Assembly (NCBI RefSeq): GCF_000149955.1
Contig: NC_030990.1
Coordinates: forward strand, 3,709,482 to 3,773,481
Source of the DNA: Fusarium oxysporum f. sp. lycopersici 4287
Taxonomy: Eukaryota > Ascomycota > Sordariomycetes > Hypocreales > Nectriaceae
Length of the DNA: 64,000 nt
Direction: 5' to 3'
Shown here: positions 58,111 through 64,000 of the stretch, piece by piece
Layout: each line of letters opens with the position of its first letter
Numbering within the stretch: the stretch's first letter is position 1
Program-made: the position numbers and the translations under genes
The notes under the pieces: model-generated
What the model was told of the DNA's origin: nothing
Database searches by the model: none
The model's input: the letters and a program-made list of their open reading frames with translations, nothing else

Positions 58111-61100
58111 CTACTGTCGGGACTTCAGCAGGTTGTGCAGGTATGAAGCAAACTGCCTCTTGTCCGTCGACGTCGTAAGAGATCGTAAAAAGTCATCACC
58201 GTTGACCCCAAGGCTAGGGAAGATGTTGTTTTGGAGTTCCTGGATAAAAGACTCGCCTGTCTTGGTGTAAATGGTCTGCTCTAGACCTGCAATCTCTGTA
58301 AGAATTTGCTTAGTCTGAGCGTCCTGGTAAGGCCGGAAGTTGGGGTTCTTCATAACCTCCCAGCAAGTCGAGTGGAACCTTTGAATCATGAAATGATCAA
58401 AGCCAGGGAATGCAGGGTTGGGGCTACCAGAAGGAGCCGTTGGGTTCTGCGAAATAGTGGCAACGTCAGGTCCTCCCCATATAGCTGCCATTCTTGTCAT
58501 CAGAGTGAAAGCCAGACGGCTACCGCCGATGTTACCCTCAAGGGTCTTGGCGAGCTCAATGATGGAAGAAATCATAGGCTCAAAGAAGCCCTGGTTAGAT
58601 TCACTGACGAGAACACCATCTAATCCATTGTTCAGAATGATCTGGAGAAAAGAGAGGTATTCCCTCCTCAACTCAGCCAACTGGATCTCATCATCGGTAC
58701 CAGCAATGGGTTCCGTAAGCCCACCGAAGATACGTTGAAGCAAAGGCGTCAAAAGCATGTTCAAGACCTCGTAAATTTCAGCCTTGAAGCCAAACACCAC
58801 CTGATCCAGTAGACGAAGAAACATGGCCATCTCGTCCTTAGATGAGCTCTGGGACAGCAGTCCTTCAATCCACTGGGGCAGCTGGGGCAGCACAGCAGCA
58901 CCAAGGACCCCCAACAGCTTAGAAAAGGCTGATCGGCAAGCAGTTCGGATCTCAGAAGACGAGTTCAGCTGGTTGAGGGCAATGAGAATGGCTTCGGCTG
59001 CGCGAGAAAACTCATCGGAGACAGCCTTGTCAGGAGGTCCATGTGCATTAGCGGAAGTGATGCCTGGAGTCCAGTCAGAGAACCCGTGGGCCAATGTACC
59101 CAATGCCATAACAATGTGGTGGACTTGAAGGGTGGCCTGCGCATCTCCAGACTTGGCTCGTGGGAGGTGTCCTTCCATGTCGGTGAATAGGGGGTCCATA
59201 ACAGATCGGGCGTACAAGGCCTGCTTATCAGCAGGTGTACTTTGGGTCGAGGAAATACAGCCAATGGCTTCGAAAAGGTACAGTTGGCTCGTAAAGAGAG
59301 CATCCGCGGAGTGGTCAGATTCGTCTGAAGACATATCGTCATCGGCATCATCACCAGGGACCTCAGCCTTGATGGGCAAGAGATCTCCGATCGACTGGAT
59401 GACTGTCTCTGCAACATTGCCAACCTGAGCACGCAGCTGCTTGATGAAGCGGTGGAACAAGTACCACGATCGTGTTTTTATGCGAACGTGGTCATGGTGA
59501 ACCAATCGCACAAAGTTCTCTAGAACTTGAGGGATATACTGTAAGAGATGGTTCTCGAAAACAACGCAATATCTCACACAAATCTCCATGTACTGCAAAA
59601 GGATGGCGGGATGAGAGAAGTTTGCAATACCTACATTGGTTAGCATCACCACTGTAGCTGGTTTACTGAAGCACTCACCAGATTCAACCATCTTCTGCAT
59701 CATAACCACTAACCTCTCCGAGGCCTCAGTAGAGGGCTGGTTTTTGGTGCCCAGTCCTTGGTTGGGAAGTGCAAGCTCGCCAAAGAGGTACATCTCATAC
59801 AAAGCAAGATCAAGATCTCGCCAGTCCATTTGCGAGCCCTGCTGGTCAAGAGTTTGAAAAGTAGTGGCAACCAAGTTGCTGAGCATATCCATGTACAAAG
59901 GCTGGTCAATGGCCGCAATTGATTTTTGCAGATTCTGTAGCTTGCGACGTAGCTCTTGAAATTCAGCTTCATCTGTGAGCTCATCTTCATCACCCCAGTT
60001 GGTAGTCTCATCGTATCTCATCTTGTGGATGATGGCATCTAGGATTGGCGCAAGCATACCGCCGTAGTCTTGGTGGACAACAGTGAGTTTACGGAGGAAA
60101 GTGAGCAGGTCTGTCAGGGCGGGAATGACAGACGAGCAGACCTCATCATATTCGTCAGAGAAGAAGCGCAGAAGGAAAGGGAGGAACCCTTGGAGGTGCT
60201 GATTAGCTCTAGCGCGAGTGTCATCACTGATCTGGTTGTCCTCGAGGGCCCGTACGATATCGGAGAGTACGGTGTTAACTAACTTGGCAACTGCTTCGGC
60301 CAGGTCCGTATCGTAACGAGAGGTTCCCTTGTACTCGCTCAAAGGGGGGCTAGCAACTAATTGTTCAACAATCTCCCTGAGGTTAATGAAGGAGATCATC
60401 TCCATCTTGTCTGCCGAACGCATCTTCTTGCCACATATCTCATTCAAGGTATCAATGGCGGTGTCGCGGACCTTGTCTTGCACATCAGTGCTTGGTCGGC
60501 CGACTACCGGCAGCAGCAGCCCGAGCATATCCTGGCTGATAACCAAGGAGATGTCCATCCAGCTAACCCACTTGCCCAGGACTTTGAGAACAAGTTCTAC
60601 GACGGTATCGTTGTTCGAGTATCGTGTTAGGAGCTGCTTCCACGACTCAGACACCTTGTGCATATCCTGAGCTCGAAGCTGGTCCTTGAGCTCGGTATTT
60701 CGCTTGGCCTCGTTGCTCTGCCGTGACAGAAGCATATCGGCAATCTCGTCATGGATGGATCCCAGAGTTCGAAGATAGAAAACGACGCCCGGGACGTTGT
60801 CGGTGTTTGTGGAGAGCCCGGTCAACTCAAGTTGGTCGTCGAGGAAGCTCTGCCATCCGTCTTGGTAAAGAAAGACAAACAAGTACGTCAATGTTTGTGT
60901 GAGCTTGTTCTGAAGGTGATAAGGGTCGGCTTCTTGTTGGGCGTTAGGACCGTATGTTTGGCGGCAGTATTGGAGAAGGGTGTCTTTGAGGAAAGCCAGG
61001 CTTGCCTGGTCGAGACCTTGAGTGTGCACCGCATAGTTGACCACTTCAAGACAGACCATGCGCACGACTTCTGATGTTTGAGGGGTTCGAGCGAAGAGGG

Positions 61101-61450
61101 TAGTGCAAGCTTGCCATCCTGAGGGATCGTTTCGTAGTTGGTTTAGGTATTCGAAAGCTTGCTCTTTGAGAGATTGATCGGAGGTGGGGTTCGAGAGAAT
61201 CCCGACGGCATTCTCGACCTGAGCCATTGGGATCAGAGTTAGCAAAGAGACGATATCATGCATTCATAAGCTTCAGATAACAACCATCCCGTCGGGTCGG
61301 GCCTTGAGAATGTGGACATTGGGCCGATGCGGGCTTGGCCATCCAGGAGTGACGGCTGAAATGGCGGGGCACGAGAGCACCCCAGCGAGCGTCATGGGAC
61401 AAAGACGAAGATGATGGAAGAATAACGTAGTAACTCACCTGAGCTTCCAT
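58111..61450 (-). CDS. LOS1: tRNA exportin Los1 (Exportin-T)
   Basis: Predicted 1023 aa from three exons: 61450-61439 (12 nt), 61218-59679 and 59630-58111. Exportin-T carries mature tRNA out of the nucleus with Ran-GTP. The N-terminus MEAQVENAVGILSNPTSDQS is formed by the tiny first exon. Family pieces include SGWQACTTLFARTPQTSEVV, QTLTYLFVFLY, GKWVSWMDISLVI and IKTRSWYLFHRFIKQLR. The whole protein is HEAT-like helical repeats. Intron 1 is 220 nt; reading through it from the first ATG soon reaches a stop. An in-frame ATG in intron 1 (MAQVENAVG) lies right before the acceptor. Intron 2 (59631-59678, 48 nt, GTGAGT...GCTAAC...GTAG) has no stop and would add 16 residues if retained. The joined reading is MVESGIANFSHPAILLQYM. 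Confidence 0.92.
59631..59678 (-). other. Stop-free 48-nt intron of LOS1
   Basis: Donor GTGAGT, branch GCTAAC and acceptor ATGTAG. Length is a multiple of three with no in-frame stop, so the open frame hides it. Removing it joins MVESG to IANFSHPAILLQY. Confidence 0.82.
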
Positions 61451-64000
61451 GATCAAGATTCAGGTCGTGACAAACACTAGAGTGAGAGGTATTCCAAGTA
61501 TGGACGATGCTGCTATAACTCCGGCAGCCTCAGATACACAGCATCCAGCATAGTTATGATAGAAAATAAATGGACAAAGTGAACAAGGCTACCGAGGGGT
61601 CATGCCTAAACGTGGTTGGTATTGAAAGCTGGGGAAAAAGAGTCTGTACAACAGGCAGGGGTACAGCTGATGGATCTGGAGCTATCCCAATGGCAGGAGC
61701 TTCAAAGAGAGCCGAAATGTGCACAAAAACAGGCGATTTGAGACGTTGATGCTGATTTTGGATTGGATAGCGTGTGAAGACTGCGTTTTTATCAAGACGT
61801 GCTATTTCTAAAAGTCGGTGCGCTGAACTTCTTGGGTCGATGTGGGGTAACTCTTTCGGCTCATGTTCGGTAAAAGGACCTCCCCCATCACCATCTCGGG
61901 AACCTCCATCATCAAGCTCATCAACTGCAAGGTACCAACCTATCTACGCTCTCGTTGACATCTCATGTAACGAGATACTGCATTAGTTCTATGTCGATGT
62001 AGCACTGAACCTTGTTTGGAAACGCATAAATATGCCGAAAGTCTTAACAGCTTGAGCTACTTTCGAACCCAAACACTATTCAACCCAAACGATTTCAACG
62101 CTCTGATAACTCTATTTCATGAGTTAAACATATATCGAATAGCATCCTTTGGGCACATGTGAGCCGTAATGAACCTTCCAAGATTCGACATATCAGGTCA
62201 AACAGGCTACGTGAACCCTACTAGTGGGGTAGGGCAATCGAAGGAAGCCGTAACTCGATCTCCCTCTTCTTCTGTACTTCGATCTCGAGGCGCCCAGATC
62301 AGATACAAGTGAGTCTTTGAGGTTTCAGTGAAGCACGAATCAAACCTTCGTACACCTAGCCATGTTTGTTTGCATCGATCAAGGTGTTACCAAACTTATG
62401 CGTTAGTCAGACTTCCACTCACCAGCACCGACCAGTTGGATATCAGTTACGCCTGTGTTCTCAACACACTCTAGACAGCGAGGTGATTATTTATACCAAG
62501 AAATCATATGTTGATGCCAGTCAACTCGTCTTGCGAGCGTGAGTGGCTGTGAGATAAACGCTCATATACCTCAAGCTCCAGCCGTTTCAACTGTAACTCA
62601 ATGGAAGTAAAGTATATGAAACTGCTAGTCGCCGAAAGATTAGGCATCGATAAGGTTGCCTTAACGTTATAACAGCGGTTCCAAAAGCTGGATGAAGCTC
62701 GAAATGATCAGGTATACGATCGTCGAGGCCTGGGATGAATGTCAATGAATGTCTCTTAAGGGCCGATTAAACCCCGCAGCAAAAGTACAGCGTCAAGAAC
62801 TTGCATATTGCTGATCGCAAAAACAATGAGTGCCATCATATGTTAAGTTGAAATAATGGTTGGGTAAGGGGCCGGAATATTAGAGTCTGGAAACGCTGAT
62901 TATCAGCGATATTGCCAACTCATGGTGGTAGGCGCTTCGCATGACGACACTCGTTTTGAACTTTTGGCATGAAAACTGATTCGGAAGAGCTGAGGGCCGA
63001 TCAAATAACCGATGTTTCGTTCGGAGAATAAATCGGCATGGCCGCCCTCTGAAACTTGGAACAAACGAATCTCTTGCTCAACGACAAGCATCGCTGGCCC
63101 ATTACTCGAACGCATGACGTGAACTTGGGACCCAGCGTCTGTGGGCCGTGTGCTTTGTTTCTCGATAGTTCCTGGGAAAAAGTGACGATCGACAACTCAA
63201 GCGCTGAAACAACAGAGATCGACAGGCGCTCGGCGCTACACACGTGCGAAGCCTTCTTTGGTGAGCATGAGGGCGATTATCAATGGAGTAGGCAGCCCAA
63301 GATAGAGAAGAGTCGTCAGCTTCATTTCCCCATCTGTACCCTCCTTGTTGGTGCCAAGTTGGAGCTATGTATGATTGCCAAACATTCAGATATCCACTCT
63401 TTATCTTGCATTATTTAACAAGAAAGAATGTTTTAAATCTCCTATAGCGGAGAGGTTTATTATAGATAGGGGATTTTTGGCTTATACTGTTTCTGAAATG
63501 CGGGTGTTTTTTTGATACGCGGGCTCTCGCTGCAACAATTCGTTGCCAAGCTTCCATGACAGGCGGCATGATCGTCAGGAGGAGGCGGCAAGCCACTACC
63601 GGCTGGGGCATTGGCTCACAATCAGCCAAGACCCAACCAAGGAGAAGCAGGGGTCCTAGGGGAGGCAAGAAAACTTAGGACCTTTGCCCTAAGGGATGAA
63701 AAGACTTAGGTAAGTTTAGTATATTTTAGTAGATTTTTAGACCTGTTTATTTCGGCACCCTATTTAAATGTCAGAAGTTTTATTACCCCCGAGGTGTGGA
63801 TGTTGATGCCGGCTTTGTTGTTACGGAAGCAGACAGCACAGCTGCCACAGCATGTCGAACAAAAAATAAAGAATAGAAGTATCTCTAGCTGTGATTGTAA
63901 TCGACGATCGAATACGGACAGTCCGATTAAATCGTCGATGGTGGACCTTTAAAAAAGCGAGCCGCGTAAGATGTCAATATTGTGGTTCTTTGTTTCAAAT
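61451..64000. other. Gene-free right end
   Basis: About 2.5 kb upstream of LOS1. The small frames present overlap on both strands and show no domain. The part 63660-63770 is AT-rich with TAG-rich runs. A strong inverted repeat lies at 63900-63939. Confidence 0.5.
63900..63939. repeat. 40-bp imperfect palindrome with CGG-N5-CCG core
   Basis: Outer arms ATCGACGAT (63900-63908) and ATCGTCGAT (63931-63939) are perfect reverse complements. The centre CGGACAGTCCG is itself a perfect dyad around one A. CGG-N5-CCG is the general form of a site for a Zn(II)2Cys6 dimer. It could also be a transcript hairpin or a decayed element end. Confidence 0.7.

Noticed and set aside
58111..61263. LOS1 starting at MHDIVSLL
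   Set aside because: That ATG lies in intron 1. The splice to a 12-nt exon gives the expected start MEAQVENAVG.
63056..63418. 120-codon plus-strand frame near the right end
   Set aside because: It begins at a TTG just after a stop and matches nothing I recognise; a minus-strand frame overlaps it.

Overview
The window is nuclear DNA of a filamentous ascomycete, most likely a Sordariomycete close to Fusarium (inference). Genes are well spaced on both strands. They are split by short introns, mostly 40-130 nt, with GTAAGT/GTGAGT-type donors, CTAAC/CTGAC-type branch points and YAG acceptors. The encoded proteins (INO80 subunit Arp8, Rix1, Los1, Ypp1, Stm1, a Rua1-type regulator, a Pap1-type bZIP, a GH16 enzyme, an mpaB-like oxygenase) form a normal ascomycete set. 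Three runs of N (759, 139 and 100 bases) are assembly gaps. No tRNA, rRNA, CRISPR array or intact transposon was recognised.

Layout. 1-2.8 kb: no gene. 2.8-4.2 kb (-): a decayed copy of 3-isopropylmalate dehydrogenase (LEU2). 4.7-7.2 kb (-): PHD-finger protein. 7.2-12.6 kb: gene-free, with short simple repeats. 12.6-14.5 kb (-): Rua1-type zinc-binding regulator. 14.5-18.7 kb: gene-free, with a gap. 18.7-19.4 kb (-): conserved Pro-rich protein. 20.5-22.0 kb (-): mpaB-like oxygenase, divergent from ARP8 (23.0-25.3 kb, +). 26.0-27.8 kb (+): MFS transporter. 28.1-28.4 kb (-): possible 72-aa protein. 29.9-31.6 kb (-): Stm1-like ribosome-associated protein, seen here with an apparent frameshift. 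33.1-34.5 kb (-): LIM-like protein. 35.1 kb: short coding-like fragment next to a gap. 35.4-37.6 kb (-): Ser/Pro/Lys-rich repeat protein. 37.6-43.1 kb: mostly gene-free. 43.1-44.6 kb (+): bZIP factor. 46.2-47.4 kb (-): GH16 enzyme, divergent from a WW-domain protein (48.1-48.9 kb, +). 49.2-51.5 kb (-): RIX1, divergent from YPP1 (52.2-55.9 kb, +). 56.7-57.3 kb (-): unknown gene split by one in-frame stop. 58.1-61.5 kb (-): tRNA exportin LOS1. 61.5-64 kb: gene-free, with a 40-bp inverted repeat.

The genes do not form a pathway cluster. They are mainly housekeeping genes: chromatin remodelling, 60S ribosome assembly, tRNA export, plasma-membrane PI4-kinase scaffolding and translation. Three transcription or chromatin regulators are also present, two of them with very long upstream regions. 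I found no convincing new multi-gene system. The notable items are the disrupted genes (LEU2-like, the stop-split gene at 57 kb, the STM1 frameshift), very small coding exons (6, 12, 18 and 19 nt), stop-free 48-nt introns in RIX1 and LOS1, and the inverted repeat near the right end. All coordinates and splice sites were read by eye and are not backed by transcript data.
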